A program made the translations under genes and the position numbers. From Polaromonas sp. CG_9.7 (lineage in GTDB: Bacteria > Pseudomonadota > Gammaproteobacteria > Burkholderiales > Burkholderiaceae_C), in the NCBI RefSeq assembly GCF_015752205.1, contig NZ_JADOVG010000003.1, positions 62,001 through 126,000 of the forward strand: a stretch of 64,000 bases of DNA, read 5' to 3'. A model generated the notes under the pieces. That model saw only the letters and a list, made by a program, of their open reading frames with translations, was not told the DNA's origin and did no database searches. The first letter of the stretch is position 1; the number at the start of each line of letters is the position of its first letter. This document shows positions 9,467-19,666 of the stretch, piece after piece.

Positions 9467-10594
9467 ATGACCCCACTGATCTCCCCTGTTGAAGACATCG
9501 TTGCCGAGATGCGCGCCGGCCGCATGGTCATTCTGGTTGACGAAGAAGACCGCGAAAACGAAGGCGACCTGGTGCTCGCCGCCGACCATGTGACACCTGA
9601 AGCCATCAACTTCATGGCACGGTTTGGCCGTGGCCTGATTTGCCTGACGCTGACGCGAGATCGCTGCGAACTGCTGAAACTTCCCCCCATGGCAGCGCGC
9701 AACGGTGCGCAGTATTCAACGGCGTTCACGGTGTCGATCGAAGCCGCCGAAGGCGTGACCACCGGCATTTCGGCCGCCGACCGTTCACGCACGGTGCAGG
9801 CCGCCGTGGCCGCTGGCGCGACGTTCAGCGACCTGGTCCAGCCCGGCCATATCTTCCCCCTGCAGGCGGTCGATGGTGGCGTGCTCATGCGTGCTGGCCA
9901 TACCGAGGCGGGTTGCGATCTGTCCGCCATGGCCGGCTGTTCACCGGCATCGGTGATTTGCGAGATCATGAACGACGACGGCACCATGGCCCGGCTGCCG
10001 GATCTGCAGGTGTTTGCCGCCACGCATGGCCTGAAGATTGGCACGATCGCCGACCTGATCGAACACCGCAGCCGCACCGAGTCGCTGCTGCAAAAGGCCG
10101 GCAGCCGCACGCTGCAAACTGCCTTTGGCGAGTTCACCGCGCATGCATTCAAGGACAAGACCAACCACGACCTGCACCTGGCGCTGGTCAAGGGCCAATG
10201 GGCCGCTGACGACACGGTGGCGGTGCGCGTGCACGAACCGCTGTCGATGCTCGATCTGTTAGAGACCGGCCGAATCATGCATTCATGGAGCCTGGACCAG
10301 AGCTTGAAGCACATTGAAGCCGAAGGACGGGGCGTGTTGGTGCTGCTGAACTGCGGCGAAAGCGCTGACCAGCTGATGGCCCAATTTGAAGGCACGGCCA
10401 GAGCCGCCCAGGCCCCCGAGCGCGGCCGCATGGACTTGCGTACCTATGGCGTGGGCGCGCAGATCCTGCGGGAATGCGGTGTACAGAAAATGCACCTGAT
10501 GGGCAATCCGCGCCGCATGCCGAGCATGACCGGCTACGGCCTGGAGATCGTCGGCTACATCGGCAAACACCAGACCCAGCCTCAAACCGTTTAA
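9467..10594 (+). CDS. ribB: 3,4-dihydroxy-2-butanone 4-phosphate synthase with degenerate GTP cyclohydrolase II domain
   Basis: A 375-residue RibBA-type fusion. The N-terminal domain (about 1-205) makes the four-carbon riboflavin precursor from ribulose 5-phosphate and keeps the acidic loop [11 protein letters not shown] (25-35) and the HTEAGCDL motif. The C-terminal domain has the cyclohydrolase II outline (from about 212), but the zinc-binding cysteine cluster normally placed after the VRVH strand is missing: [18 protein letters not shown] replaces it. The second domain is therefore probably not a GTP cyclohydrolase, and a separate ribA is expected elsewhere. It is commonly annotated ribBA. 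Confidence 0.9.
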   Translation: MTPLISPVEDIVAEMRAGRMVILVDEEDRENEGDLVLAADHVTPEAINFMARFGRGLICLTLTRDRCELLKLPPMAARNGAQYSTAFTVSIEAAEGVTTGISAADRSRTVQAAVAAGATFSDLVQPGHIFPLQAVDGGVLMRAGHTEAGCDLSAMAGCSPASVICEIMNDDGTMARLPDLQVFAATHGLKIGTIADLIEHRSRTESLLQKAGSRTLQTAFGEFTAHAFKDKTNHDLHLALVKGQWAADDTVAVRVHEPLSMLDLLETGRIMHSWSLDQSLKHIEAEGRGVLVLLNCGESADQLMAQFEGTARAAQAPERGRMDLRTYGVGAQILRECGVQKMHLMGNPRRMPSMTGYGLEIVGYIGKHQTQPQTV

Positions 10595-10606
10595 GGAAAG
10601 CGCACC

Positions 10607-11071
10607 ATGCTCAATGCAGACAAAGGTCTGGGCGAAAAGCTCGACGGTAAAAAACTCTCGATCGGTATCGTCCAGGCGCGCTTCAACGAAGGCATCACCA
10701 ACATTCTGGCGGCAGCCTGTCTTCAGGAGCTCGAAGCGCTGGGCGTGCAAGATAAGAACATCACGCATGTCAAGGTGCCCGGCGCGCTGGAAGTGCCTTG
10801 TGCGCTGCAGGCGCTGGCAGAAACCGAAAACTTCGATGCGCTGATTGCCCTGGGCTGCATCATTCGCGGCGAAACCTACCATTTCGAACTGGTTGCCAAC
10901 GAAAGCGGCGCGGCTGTGACTCGACTGGCGCTGGACTACCAGCTGCCAATTGCCAATGCCATCCTGACGGTCGAAAACCAGGCACAAGCCGAGGCGCGCC
11001 AGGAAGAAAAAGGCCGTGACGCGGCACGTGTCGCGGTCGAAATGGCAAACCTGCTTGAAGCGCTTGCCTGA
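10607..11071 (+). CDS. ribH: 6,7-dimethyl-8-ribityllumazine synthase
   Basis: A 154-residue lumazine synthase that joins the ribityl pyrimidine with the four-carbon phosphate to form the substrate of RibE. Family motifs are [10 protein letters not shown] near residue 25, KVPGALEVP near 58, and [12 protein letters not shown] near 86 with the catalytic His. It lies 12 bp after ribB and 33 bp before nusB. The rib-nusB order is conserved in Proteobacteria. Confidence 0.93.
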   Translation: MLNADKGLGEKLDGKKLSIGIVQARFNEGITNILAAACLQELEALGVQDKNITHVKVPGALEVPCALQALAETENFDALIALGCIIRGETYHFELVANESGAAVTRLALDYQLPIANAILTVENQAQAEARQEEKGRDAARVAVEMANLLEALA

Positions 11072-11104
11072 ACATCCTTCTTTACAAAAATATAACGGAC
11101 TTTC

Positions 11105-11626
11105 ATGGCTGAACCTCTTATCAAAACCAAGCGACCGCCGCAAACCCGCACCGGCCTGACCGATACCGGCGTGAAAAAAGCCGCCGACAAATCGGCACGC
11201 ACCCGCGCGCGCGAGTTTGCGCTGCAGGGCCTGTACCAGCATCTGGTGGGCCAGAACCCGGCCGACTCGATTGACGCTTTCACCCGCGACCTGGTCGGAT
11301 TCCACAAGGCCGATTCGGCGCATTTTGATGCCTTGCTGCACGGCTGCATTGAATCGGAGCCAACGCTCAACGCCGCCATCGTTCCCTTGCTGGACCGGAA
11401 AATGGCCGAAATTTCGCCGGTGGAGCATGCCATTTTGTGGATTGGCGCTTACGAATTCACGCATTGCCTGGACGTGCCTTACCGCGTCGTGATCAACGAA
11501 TGCATTGAGCTGGCCAAGGCTTTTGGCGGCACTGACGGCCACAAGTACGTCAATGGCGTGCTGCACAAGATGGCGCCTTCGCTGCGCGCGGCAGAAGTCG
11601 CGGCCGACCAAGCGCGTCATGCCTGA
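11105..11626 (+). CDS. nusB: Transcription antitermination factor NusB
   Basis: A 173-residue NusB. With NusE (S10) it binds boxA RNA in rRNA leaders to prevent early termination. The fold begins after a basic 35-residue N-terminal extension at [17 protein letters not shown]. The conserved C-terminal segment [20 protein letters not shown] and the [10 protein letters not shown] motif are present. It is the last gene before the aminotransferase, whose start follows 11 bp later. Confidence 0.92.
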   Translation: MAEPLIKTKRPPQTRTGLTDTGVKKAADKSARTRAREFALQGLYQHLVGQNPADSIDAFTRDLVGFHKADSAHFDALLHGCIESEPTLNAAIVPLLDRKMAEISPVEHAILWIGAYEFTHCLDVPYRVVINECIELAKAFGGTDGHKYVNGVLHKMAPSLRAAEVAADQARHA

Positions 11627-11637
11627 AAACTTGTCTT

Positions 11638-12858
11638 TTGCCCCTCTTTGAAAGCCCCGCCTTGAAAATTTCCCAGCGGGCCGCCCGCATCGAGCCCTTC
11701 TACGTCATGGAGGTGGCCAAGGCCGCCAGTGCGCTGGCGCAGCAGGTGGCGCATACCGACTCGCCGATGATTTTCCTGAATATCGGCGAGCCTGACTTCA
11801 CCGCCCCGCCGCTGGTGCAGCAAGCAGCCAGCCGCGCGATTGCACAGGGCACCACCCAATACACCCAGGCGATGGGCCTGCCCGCCTTGCGCGAGCGAAT
11901 CAGCGGCTGGTATTTGTCGCGCTTTGGTGCCGACGTGGCGCCCAGCCGCATCGTCATCACGGCAGGCGCATCGGCCGCGCTGCAGCTTGCCTGTCTGGCC
12001 TTGATCGAGTCAGGCGATGAAATCCTGATGCCTGACCCGAGCTATCCGTGCAACCGGCATTTCGTCACTGCAGCCGACGGCACGTCGGTGCTGATTGCAA
12101 CCACCGCCGACGAACGTTTTCAGCTGACCCGCAAAAAGGTCGAAGCCGCCTGGAACCACAAAACGCGCGGCGTGCTGCTGGCATCGCCCTCGAATCCGAC
12201 GGGCACCTCGATTGCGCCTGAAGAATTCAAAAGTATTCATGAATTCGTTCACAGCCGCGGCGGAATCACGCTGATCGACGAGATTTACCTGGGGCTGAGC
12301 TACGAGGAACGCTTTGGCCATTCGGCACTGGCTTTGCCCGGCGAACTCGGCCAGAGCGTGATCAGCATCAACAGCTTCAGCAAATACTTCAACATGACCG
12401 GCTGGCGCCTGGGCTGGCTCGTGGTACCCGAAGCGCTGGCGCCCGTCATCGAGCGCATGGCGCAAAACCTGTTCATCTGCGCCAGCACGGTGGCCCAGCA
12501 TGCAGCGCTGGCCTGTTTCGAGCCAGAAAGCCTGGCCGAATACGAAAGCCGCCGGGCTGAATTCAAGGCGCGGCGCGACTACTTCATACCTGAACTGAAT
12601 CGCCTGGGCCTGCGCGTGCCCGCCATGCCCGACGGCGCGTTCTACGCCTATGCCGACTGCACCGAAGCAGCGGCCCGGCTCGGTGTCAGCGGCAGCTGGG
12701 ACTTTGCCTTTGAACTGATGAAACGCGCGCACCTGGCCGTCACGCCGGGACGCGATTTCGGCCATGCGGCGCCCGAGCAGTTCGTGCGGTTTTCAACCGC
12801 CAGCTCCATGGCGCAGCTCAAGGAAGCCGTGGCACGGCTAGAGTCGGTCCTGGGCTAG
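11638..12858 (+). CDS. PLP-dependent aminotransferase, class I/II
   Basis: A 406-residue fold-type I aminotransferase. Landmarks are NIGEPDFTAPP near residue 48, the PLP contact segment ASPSNPTGT, DEIYLGLSY with the cofactor Asp and Tyr, and the Schiff-base lysine in NSFSKYFNMTGWRLGW. The exact amino donor cannot be read from sequence. No ATG starts the conserved N-terminus, so TTG 11638 or TTG 11662 must be used. It is the terminal gene of the rib-nusB group by spacing, with no evident link to riboflavin. Confidence 0.85.
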   Translation: MPLFESPALKISQRAARIEPFYVMEVAKAASALAQQVAHTDSPMIFLNIGEPDFTAPPLVQQAASRAIAQGTTQYTQAMGLPALRERISGWYLSRFGADVAPSRIVITAGASAALQLACLALIESGDEILMPDPSYPCNRHFVTAADGTSVLIATTADERFQLTRKKVEAAWNHKTRGVLLASPSNPTGTSIAPEEFKSIHEFVHSRGGITLIDEIYLGLSYEERFGHSALALPGELGQSVISINSFSKYFNMTGWRLGWLVVPEALAPVIERMAQNLFICASTVAQHAALACFEPESLAEYESRRAEFKARRDYFIPELNRLGLRVPAMPDGAFYAYADCTEAAARLGVSGSWDFAFELMKRAHLAVTPGRDFGHAAPEQFVRFSTASSMAQLKEAVARLESVLG

Positions 12859-12940
12859 TCCAACAGATGACCCAACCCAGCATCGGCGGGACCGCAGGTC
12901 AAATAGCGCCCTCCACAAACAGTAAGCCGCTCGTAGCGGC

Positions 12941-13057
12941 GCGCGTGAATGCCCCCGCTCCAAACCAGCTGGGGCCGCAGGACCGGCTTTGCCGGGCTGC
13001 AGGCGCAGCGGCCCCCTCGGGGGGCAGCGAACCACACGCAGTGGGGAGCGTGGGGGC
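12941..13057 (+). repeat. Family R dispersed repeat, copy R1
   Basis: About 117 bp with the family landmarks in order: ACCGGCTTTGCCGG hairpin, GGCGCAGCGGCCCCCTCGGG arm pair, and the end AGTGGGGAGCGTGGGGGC. The same order occurs at 27741, 35762 and, inverted, at 14194 and 56326. It ends exactly at the likely ybgC start GTG 13050. It also keeps an open frame continuous with ybgC from ATG 12867. Confidence 0.85.
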
Positions 13058-13475
13058 TATTTTCCAGTGGCCAGTGCGCGTGTACTGGGAAGACACCGAT
13101 GCCGGCGGTATCGTGTTTTATGCCAATTACCTGAAATTCTTTGAACGTTCGCGCACCGAGTGGCTCAGATCACTCGGTATTCAACAGCAAAATCTGAAGG
13201 ACAGCAGCGGCTGCATGTTTGTGGTGACCGATACCACGCTGCGCTACCAGCGCCCTGCCCGCCTTGACGATGAGTTGGTGGTGACAGCCAGAATGATTGA
13301 AATGGGCCGTGCGTCCATGACGATCAAGCAGCAGGCACTACTAAAATCAGAGCATTCAAACGACCAGCCCGCCATCTTGCTGTGTGAAGGCACGATACGC
13401 ATTGCCTGGGTGCATGGTGCCAGCCTGCAACCCCGGCGCATCCCTGTTTCCATTCTGGACCGCTTGAAAAACTGA
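13050..13475 (+). CDS. ybgC: Acyl-CoA thioesterase YbgC, tol-pal associated
   Basis: A hot-dog fold 4-hydroxybenzoyl-CoA-type thioesterase. The catalytic loop WEDTDAGGIVFYANYLKFFE is intact, and GTG 13050 gives 141 residues with a start matching the Escherichia coli protein. An in-frame ATG at 12867 would give 202 residues, but about 60 of these would be translated from repeat R1. No good ribosome site is seen for GTG 13050 (GGGGAG is only one base away), so the longer form cannot be excluded. It precedes tolQ by 19 bp, the standard position for ybgC. Confidence 0.85.
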   Translation: MGAIFQWPVRVYWEDTDAGGIVFYANYLKFFERSRTEWLRSLGIQQQNLKDSSGCMFVVTDTTLRYQRPARLDDELVVTARMIEMGRASMTIKQQALLKSEHSNDQPAILLCEGTIRIAWVHGASLQPRRIPVSILDRLKN

Positions 13476-13494
13476 TGACACAAAAAGCTTCAAC

Positions 13495-14187
<693 letters not shown>

Positions 14188-14193
14188 AGATAT

Positions 14194-14312
14194 GGCCCCC
14201 ACGCTTGTCGCTTCGCGTACTGCGCTGCCCCCGAGGGGGCCGCTGCGCCTGCGGCCCGGCAAAGCCGGCTCCACGGCCCCTGCTGGTGGGGAGAAGATTT
14301 CTCCACGCTTGT
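14194..14312 (-). repeat. Family R dispersed repeat, copy R2
   Basis: An inverted copy in the tolQ-tolR gap. It reads from ATATGGCCCCCACGCT through CCGCTGCGCCTGCGGCCCGG and CCGGCTCCACGGCCCC to the end near TCTCCACGC. It starts 7 bp after the tolQ stop. The insertion separates two genes that normally nearly touch. Confidence 0.85.
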
Positions 14313-14362
14313 TGTAACGCGGCCCATGCTGCGGCCGTCATCGTCAGTCTAAGGAAATCACC

Positions 14363-14797
14363 ATGCCAGCAGTCAGTTCACGCGGCCGGGGACGCCGCAC
14401 CATCAGTGAAATCAACATGGTGCCTTTCATCGATGTGATGCTGGTGCTGCTGATCATCTTCATGGTGACGGCGCCGCTGATCACGCCGAGCATGATTGCC
14501 CTGCCCAAAGTCGGCCAGGCGTCCAAGCAGCCGCAAAATCCAGTGCGCATTGACATCCAGAAGGACGAAAGTGTGCAGATCCGCTTCAAGACCGACACGG
14601 TGTCGAGCACGGTGCGCGGCGTGGCTGCCGATATCGTCAGCCGGGAGCCCGGCGTGAAAGCACAAGGCGGCGAAGGCGTTCCGGTGGTGATCAGCGCCGA
14701 CAAGTCGATCAAGTACGAAACCGTCGTGCAGGTCATGGACACCCTGCAAAAAGCCGGCGTGGCCCGTGTTGGCCTGTCCGTGCAAACCAGCAAATAA
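14363..14797 (+). CDS. tolR: Tol-Pal proton channel subunit TolR
   Basis: A 144-residue ExbD/TolR protein with a short cytoplasmic N-terminus, one transmembrane helix (about 18-40) and a periplasmic domain. The helix carries the conserved proton-carrying Asp in EINMVPFIDVMLVLLIIF. The ribosome site AAGGAA precedes ATG 14363. It forms the motor with TolQ and contacts TolA, encoded 36 bp downstream. Confidence 0.92.
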   Translation: MPAVSSRGRGRRTISEINMVPFIDVMLVLLIIFMVTAPLITPSMIALPKVGQASKQPQNPVRIDIQKDESVQIRFKTDTVSSTVRGVAADIVSREPGVKAQGGEGVPVVISADKSIKYETVVQVMDTLQKAGVARVGLSVQTSK

Positions 14798-14833
14798 TTC
14801 ACCCCGCACAACTGCCAAGAACGCCGCAAACCC

Positions 14834-15991
14834 ATGTCCAGCAACGCAGACCGCCTTGAATTTGCCCCGCCGCGCGAGAAGGCTTCGCCGCGCGCATTCG
14901 GGCTGGCGCTGCTGGTCCATGTCCTGCTGATTGCCGCGCTGACCTGGGGCGTGAACTGGAAACGCACCGACGACGCGGCCTCGTTTGAAGCAGAACTGTG
15001 GTCTGGCGTGCCGCAACCCGCCGCGCCCCGGCAGGTTGAAGCCCCGCCGCCACCGCCTCCTGAGCCGGTGCCAGCACCGCCAACCGAGCCGGCACCGCCA
15101 CCTGAGCTTCCCCCGCCCCCGCCACCGACTCCCCCAGCCCCCAAGGCGCCCGAAGTCAAGGAAACGCCGCCGCTGCCGGACGTGGACATTGCGCTGGAAA
15201 AAGAAAAGAAACGCAAGCTGCTGCAGAAACAAAAAGAGGCTGAAGTGCTGAAGGCGCAAAAGCTGGAGGAAAAGCGTGAAGCCGATTTGCAGGCCCGGCA
15301 AGCGAAAGAGCTTGAGAGAAAGAAGGAAAAAGAACAACAAGCCAAGGAAGAACTGGCGGAGCGCAAGGCCCGGGAAGTGGCTGAAAAGGCCGAGGCGAAA
15401 AAGCAGGAAGCCCGGCAACTGGCTATCGAGAAGGAAAAAGAAAAAGAGAAGGAAAAACGAACCGCTGCCGCCAATGCCGCCGCTGAGAAACAAAAGCAGG
15501 CCGCCGCTGAAAAACAAAAAGCTGCTGCTGCCGCCACAGCCGCAGCCAATGCCGAAAAGCAAAAAGAGGCAGCCGCTGCCGCTGAGGCTGCCAAACAAAA
15601 GGCCGCAGCCGCCGCAGGCGCAGAAAAGGCACGCCAGGCGGCCATTCAGAAACGCATCATGGACATGGCTGGTGCGGGAAATTCCGACGGGCCGTCAGGC
15701 GCGGGCGCGTCTAAATCCAGCGGTCCTTCGGCAGGCTATGCCGGCAAGGTCAGGGCGCGGGTTCTGCCGAACGTGGTGTTCAACGACGACATCGCGGGCA
15801 ACCCCGTGGCTGAAGTCACGGTCGCCACGACCGCAGACGGCACCATCATGAGCCAGCGATTGACGAAATCCAGCGGCAACAAGGCCTGGGACGACGCCGT
15901 ACTCAAGGCCATCATTCGCACGGGCTCATTGCCGCGCGATGTCGATGGCCGGGTGCCGACCCCCATGATCATCGAATTCCGGCCCAACTAG
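14834..15991 (+). CDS. tolA: Tol-Pal coupling protein TolA
   Basis: A 385-residue TolA/TonB-like protein. One transmembrane helix lies at about 18-38. A proline-rich segment (about 65-110) is followed by a long Ala/Lys/Glu-rich helical region (about 120-280). The C-terminal domain (about 300-385) has the AEVTVATTADGTI and WDDAVLKAI segments typical of TolA. It bridges the TolQR motor and TolB-Pal across the periplasm. The expected tolB and pal genes do not follow; dnaE comes next on the opposite strand. Confidence 0.88.
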   Translation: MSSNADRLEFAPPREKASPRAFGLALLVHVLLIAALTWGVNWKRTDDAASFEAELWSGVPQPAAPRQVEAPPPPPPEPVPAPPTEPAPPPELPPPPPPTPPAPKAPEVKETPPLPDVDIALEKEKKRKLLQKQKEAEVLKAQKLEEKREADLQARQAKELERKKEKEQQAKEELAERKAREVAEKAEAKKQEARQLAIEKEKEKEKEKRTAAANAAAEKQKQAAAEKQKAAAAATAAANAEKQKEAAAAAEAAKQKAAAAAGAEKARQAAIQKRIMDMAGAGNSDGPSGAGASKSSGPSAGYAGKVRARVLPNVVFNDDIAGNPVAEVTVATTADGTIMSQRLTKSSGNKAWDDAVLKAIIRTGSLPRDVDGRVPTPMIIEFRPN

Positions 15992-16004
15992 GCTGGCCCG
16001 GTGA

Positions 16005-16074
16005 TTGCTATAAAATAAGTAGCTGCTTGCGCCCGTACAGTATGCGCAAAAGCACTATTTCATTCATAAATGAT
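16005..16074. repeat. Family P palindromic repeat, copy P1, overlapping the dnaE stop
   Basis: About 70 bp with the inverted cores GTAGCTGCTTGCGC and TATGCGCAAAAGCAC, flanked by ATTGCTATAAAAT and TTCATTCATAAAT. The reverse complement aligns with the copies inside gluQ (28311) and the RND adaptor gene (53287). It fills the convergent tolA-dnaE gap and supplies the last codons and stop of dnaE. Confidence 0.75.
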
Positions 16075-19000
16075 ACGTGCGAGGCCGTTGTCGGCCTGCG
16101 CCGTCCAGCTGGCCAGTGCCGCGTCGGTCGGGAAAAACCGGGCAGCGTCGCCCAGCTGCAGCTCGGCCGTCGCACCCTGGCGGCGCAGGCTCAGCCGCAC
16201 GGCCAGGCCACGCACCGGCTCTGACACATCGGCCAGGCCGCTCTGGCGCGGCGGAAAGTCCCGGACCAGCCTTGAAATGTCCGGCACCGTGCCATTGACC
16301 GCGACGCGCAGGAACTTGCCAAAACGGCAACGCGCCGACTCCAGGTCCCAGACCTGCGTCAGCTTGAAGCGCCGGCCAAAGCGCTCGGACGCGCCCTGCA
16401 GCGTTCCCTGCACCACCACCAGCTCGTCCTCTTTCAGCAAATTTCGGTTGGCGTTGTAGGTCGCCTCGTCCACCGAGGCTTCCAGCACGTCGGTCTTGTC
16501 ATCCAGCTTGAAGATGATCAGCTTGCCACGGTTGCCATTGATGATGCGCATGTCGGTGACGATGCCCGCCAGCAATTGCGAGTCCCGCGAGTCGATCAGG
16601 TCGTCGATCTTTCGCTTGGCGAACTGCCGCACTTCCTGCTCCACCTCGTCAAACAGGTGGCCCGACAGGTAAAAGCCGATGGCGGTTTTCTCGAGCACCA
16701 AACGCGCCTTGACGCCGAACATGGGCGCCGCGACCAGCTCCGGCTCCTGCGTGCTGGCCGCGTGCGAGTCGGACATGTCGAACAGGCCGCTCTGGTTGGC
16801 ATTGGCCTGCGTGGCGGCAGAAAAATCAAAGGCGCGTTCGACCGATGCCATCAACTCGGCGCGGTTCAGGTGCAGCTTGTCGAAAGCGCCCCCCTTGATC
16901 AGCGCTTCGACCGTGCGCTTGTTCAGCTTGCTGCGGTCCACGCGCACACAGAAATCGTACAGCGAGGTGAACGGGCCGCCTTCCTTGCGGGCGGCGACGA
17001 TGGCGGCAATGGCCTGCTGGCCGGTGCCCTTGATGGCCCCCAGCCCGTAGCGCACCGACCGGGCGGTGATCGGCTCGAAACGGTAGTCGCCCTCGTTGAT
17101 GTCAGGCACCTCGAAGGTCAGCCCCATCTTGTGCGCGTCGCCAAAAAGGATTTTCAACTTGTCGGTGTCGTCCATTTCAACGGTCATGTTGGCCGCGAAG
17201 AATTCGGCCGGGAAATGCACCTTGAGCCAGGCCGTGTGGTAGGCCAGCAGCGCATAGGCGGCGGAGTGCGACTTGTTGAAGCCGTAGCCCGCGAACTTTT
17301 CCATCAGGTCGAACACCTCGTCGGCCTTTTCCTCGGTCAAGCCATTGATGCCGGCGCCCTTGCGGAAGATTTCCCGGTGCTGGGCCATCTCCTTTTCGTC
17401 CTTCTTGCCCATCGCGCGGCGCAGCATGTCGGCGCCGCCCAGCGAATAGCCGCCCAGGATCTGCGCGGTCTGCATCACCTGCTCCTGGTACACCATGATG
17501 CCGTAGGTTTCCTCCAGCATCGGCTTGACGCGCGGGTCCGGGTATTCGGGCACTTCCTTGCCCTGCTTGCGGGCAATGTAGGTTGGAATCAGGTCCATCG
17601 GGCCGGGACGGTAGAGCGCGTTCATCGCGATCAGGTCTTCGAGCCGGTCCGGCCGCGCGTCCTTCAGCATGCGCTGCATGCCGATACTTTCAAACTGGAA
17701 CACGGCTTCGGTCTTGCCATCGGCGAACAGCCGGTAAACCCGCGCATCGTCGAGCGGCAGGTCTTCAAACTTGAAGTCCTTTTGCGCCGGGTAGCGGGCG
17801 ATGATGAACTCGCGCGCAATTTCCAGAATGGTCAGCGTGGCCAGTCCCAAAAAGTCGAACTTCACCAGGCCAATCGCCTCGACGTCGTTCTTGTCGTACT
17901 GGCTGACCGCCGACGTGCTGCCGGGCTGCAGATACAGCGGGCAGAAGTCGGTCAGCTTGCCCGGCGCAATCAGCACACCGCCGGCATGCATGCCGACGTT
18001 GCGCGTCAGGCCTTCAAGCTTGCGCGCCAGCTCCAGCAGGGTGCGGACGTCTTCTTCCTTGGCTTCGCGCTCGGCCAGAATGGGCTCGGCTTCCAGCGCA
18101 TAGACCATCTTGTCGTTTTTCTTGCGGTCGGCCGGCACCAGCTGCAGCGTGACGGCCTGGCCGGGCTTGTTCGGAATGAGCTTGGAAATGCCGTCGCAAA
18201 AGCCGTAGGGAAAGTCCAGCACCCGGCCCACGTCGCGAATGGCCGCGCGCGCTGCCATGGTGCCAAAGGTGACGATCTGGCTGACGGCCGTATGACCGTA
18301 CTTGTCCTTCACGTAGTCAATGACGCGGTCGCGGTTGCTCTGGCAAAAATCGATGTCAAAGTCGGGCATCGAGACGCGCTCGGGGTTCAAAAAGCGCTCG
18401 AACAGCAGGTTGTAGCGCAGCGGGTCGAGGTCGGTGATCTTCAACGCATAGGCCACCAGAGATCCGGCACCGGAGCCGCGTCCCGGCCCCACCGGGCAGC
18501 CGTTGGCCTTGGCCCACTGGATAAAGTCGCCGACGATCAGGAAGTAGCCGGGAAAACCCATCTTCAGGATGGTGTTGATCTCGAACTCCAGCCGGGCGAC
18601 GTATTCAGGCCGCTTCGCGTCGCGCAGGGCCGGGCTCGGGTAGAGGTGCAGCAGCCGCTCTTCCAGCCCTTCGAAGGACGTGTGGCGAAAATAGTCTTCA
18701 GGCAGCATGCGAACGCCATTGACCTCGGGCGTCGGGAATTCGGGCAGCATGGGCTTGCCCAGCTCCAGCGTCAGGTTGCAGCGCTTGGCGATTTCGACCG
18801 TGTTGGCCAGCGCCGACGGCACATCGGCAAACAGCGCCTGCATTTGTGCCGATGACTTGAAATACTGCTCGCGGGTGAACTTGCGCACCCGGCGCGCGTT
18901 GCCCAGGATTTCGCCTTCCGAAATACACACCCGCGCTTCATGCGCCTCGTAGTCGTCGTATGTCAAAAACTGGACCGGATGCGTGGCCACCACCGGCAGC

Positions 19001-19581
19001 TTGAGTTGTGCCGCCAACTGCACGGCAGCCCGGACATGCCGTTCGTCATCGACATGTCCGGAGCGCTGCAACTCCAGGTAAAAGCGCTGCGGAAACATGT
19101 TGGAGAAGTGCTGCGCGCATTCCGCCGCCCGCGCGTTGTCGCCCTGGACCAAGGCCTGACCCACGGCGCCGCGCTGCGCGCCTGACACGGCCAGCAACCC
19201 TTCGTTGAGTTCCTGTAGCCACTGCAGCTTGACGACCGCCTGGTCGCGCACCACGTTTTTGGTCCATGCGCGCGTGATCAGCTCGCACAGGTTGAGGTAA
19301 CCCTGGTTGTCCTGCACCAGCAGCAGCAAGCGCGACGCTGGCGCACTGGCTTCCTTGCCGGGCGATTCGAGCCAGATGTCGGCGCCGATCAAGGGCTTGA
19401 CCCCGACCTTGCGGCCTTCCTTGTAAAACTTGACCGTGCCAAACAGGTTGCTCAGGTCGGTGATAGCCAGCGCGGGTTGCTGGTCGGCGGCGGCGGCTTC
19501 AACAATTTCATCGATGCGGTTGGTACCGTCAACGACTGAAAATTCGGTGTGGATTCTTAAATGGACAAACATGCGGCTCAT
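16060..19581 (-). CDS. dnaE: DNA polymerase III alpha subunit
   Basis: The 1173-residue replicative polymerase subunit. The N-terminal PHP domain starts with FVHLRIHTEFSVVDG, and its first metal motif is degenerate as in Escherichia coli DnaE. The polymerase palm has the catalytic aspartates in PDFDIDFCQSNRDRV near residue 405, with GPGRGSGAGSLVAYAL just before. A C-terminal OB fold begins near LLAGIVTDMRIINGNRGK. Two ATG codons (19581, 19572) are possible starts. The terminal residues Ile-Tyr-Glu and the stop lie inside repeat P1. Confidence 0.96.
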   Translation of the reverse strand: MSRMFVHLRIHTEFSVVDGTNRIDEIVEAAAADQQPALAITDLSNLFGTVKFYKEGRKVGVKPLIGADIWLESPGKEASAPASRLLLLVQDNQGYLNLCELITRAWTKNVVRDQAVVKLQWLQELNEGLLAVSGAQRGAVGQALVQGDNARAAECAQHFSNMFPQRFYLELQRSGHVDDERHVRAAVQLAAQLKLPVVATHPVQFLTYDDYEAHEARVCISEGEILGNARRVRKFTREQYFKSSAQMQALFADVPSALANTVEIAKRCNLTLELGKPMLPEFPTPEVNGVRMLPEDYFRHTSFEGLEERLLHLYPSPALRDAKRPEYVARLEFEINTILKMGFPGYFLIVGDFIQWAKANGCPVGPGRGSGAGSLVAYALKITDLDPLRYNLLFERFLNPERVSMPDFDIDFCQSNRDRVIDYVKDKYGHTAVSQIVTFGTMAARAAIRDVGRVLDFPYGFCDGISKLIPNKPGQAVTLQLVPADRKKNDKMVYALEAEPILAEREAKEEDVRTLLELARKLEGLTRNVGMHAGGVLIAPGKLTDFCPLYLQPGSTSAVSQYDKNDVEAIGLVKFDFLGLATLTILEIAREFIIARYPAQKDFKFEDLPLDDARVYRLFADGKTEAVFQFESIGMQRMLKDARPDRLEDLIAMNALYRPGPMDLIPTYIARKQGKEVPEYPDPRVKPMLEETYGIMVYQEQVMQTAQILGGYSLGGADMLRRAMGKKDEKEMAQHREIFRKGAGINGLTEEKADEVFDLMEKFAGYGFNKSHSAAYALLAYHTAWLKVHFPAEFFAANMTVEMDDTDKLKILFGDAHKMGLTFEVPDINEGDYRFEPITARSVRYGLGAIKGTGQQAIAAIVAARKEGGPFTSLYDFCVRVDRSKLNKRTVEALIKGGAFDKLHLNRAELMASVERAFDFSAATQANANQSGLFDMSDSHAASTQEPELVAAPMFGVKARLVLEKTAIGFYLSGHLFDEVEQEVRQFAKRKIDDLIDSRDSQLLAGIVTDMRIINGNRGKLIIFKLDDKTDVLEASVDEATYNANRNLLKEDELVVVQGTLQGASERFGRRFKLTQVWDLESARCRFGKFLRVAVNGTVPDISRLVRDFPPRQSGLADVSEPVRGLAVRLSLRRQGATAELQLGDAARFFPTDAALASWTAQADNGLARIIYE

Positions 19582-19666
19582 TTTAGGTCTCTGGAAGCTG
19601 CGCGGATGCCGCCAACCCGCCAGCGCGACGGGTCATGCGCCAGAGCGCCTGCCTACAATTCGCATC

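Noticed and set aside
16576..18855. Very long plus-strand reading frame opposite dnaE
   Set aside because: High GC keeps the antisense frame open. The sequence is only the complement of conserved DnaE domains.
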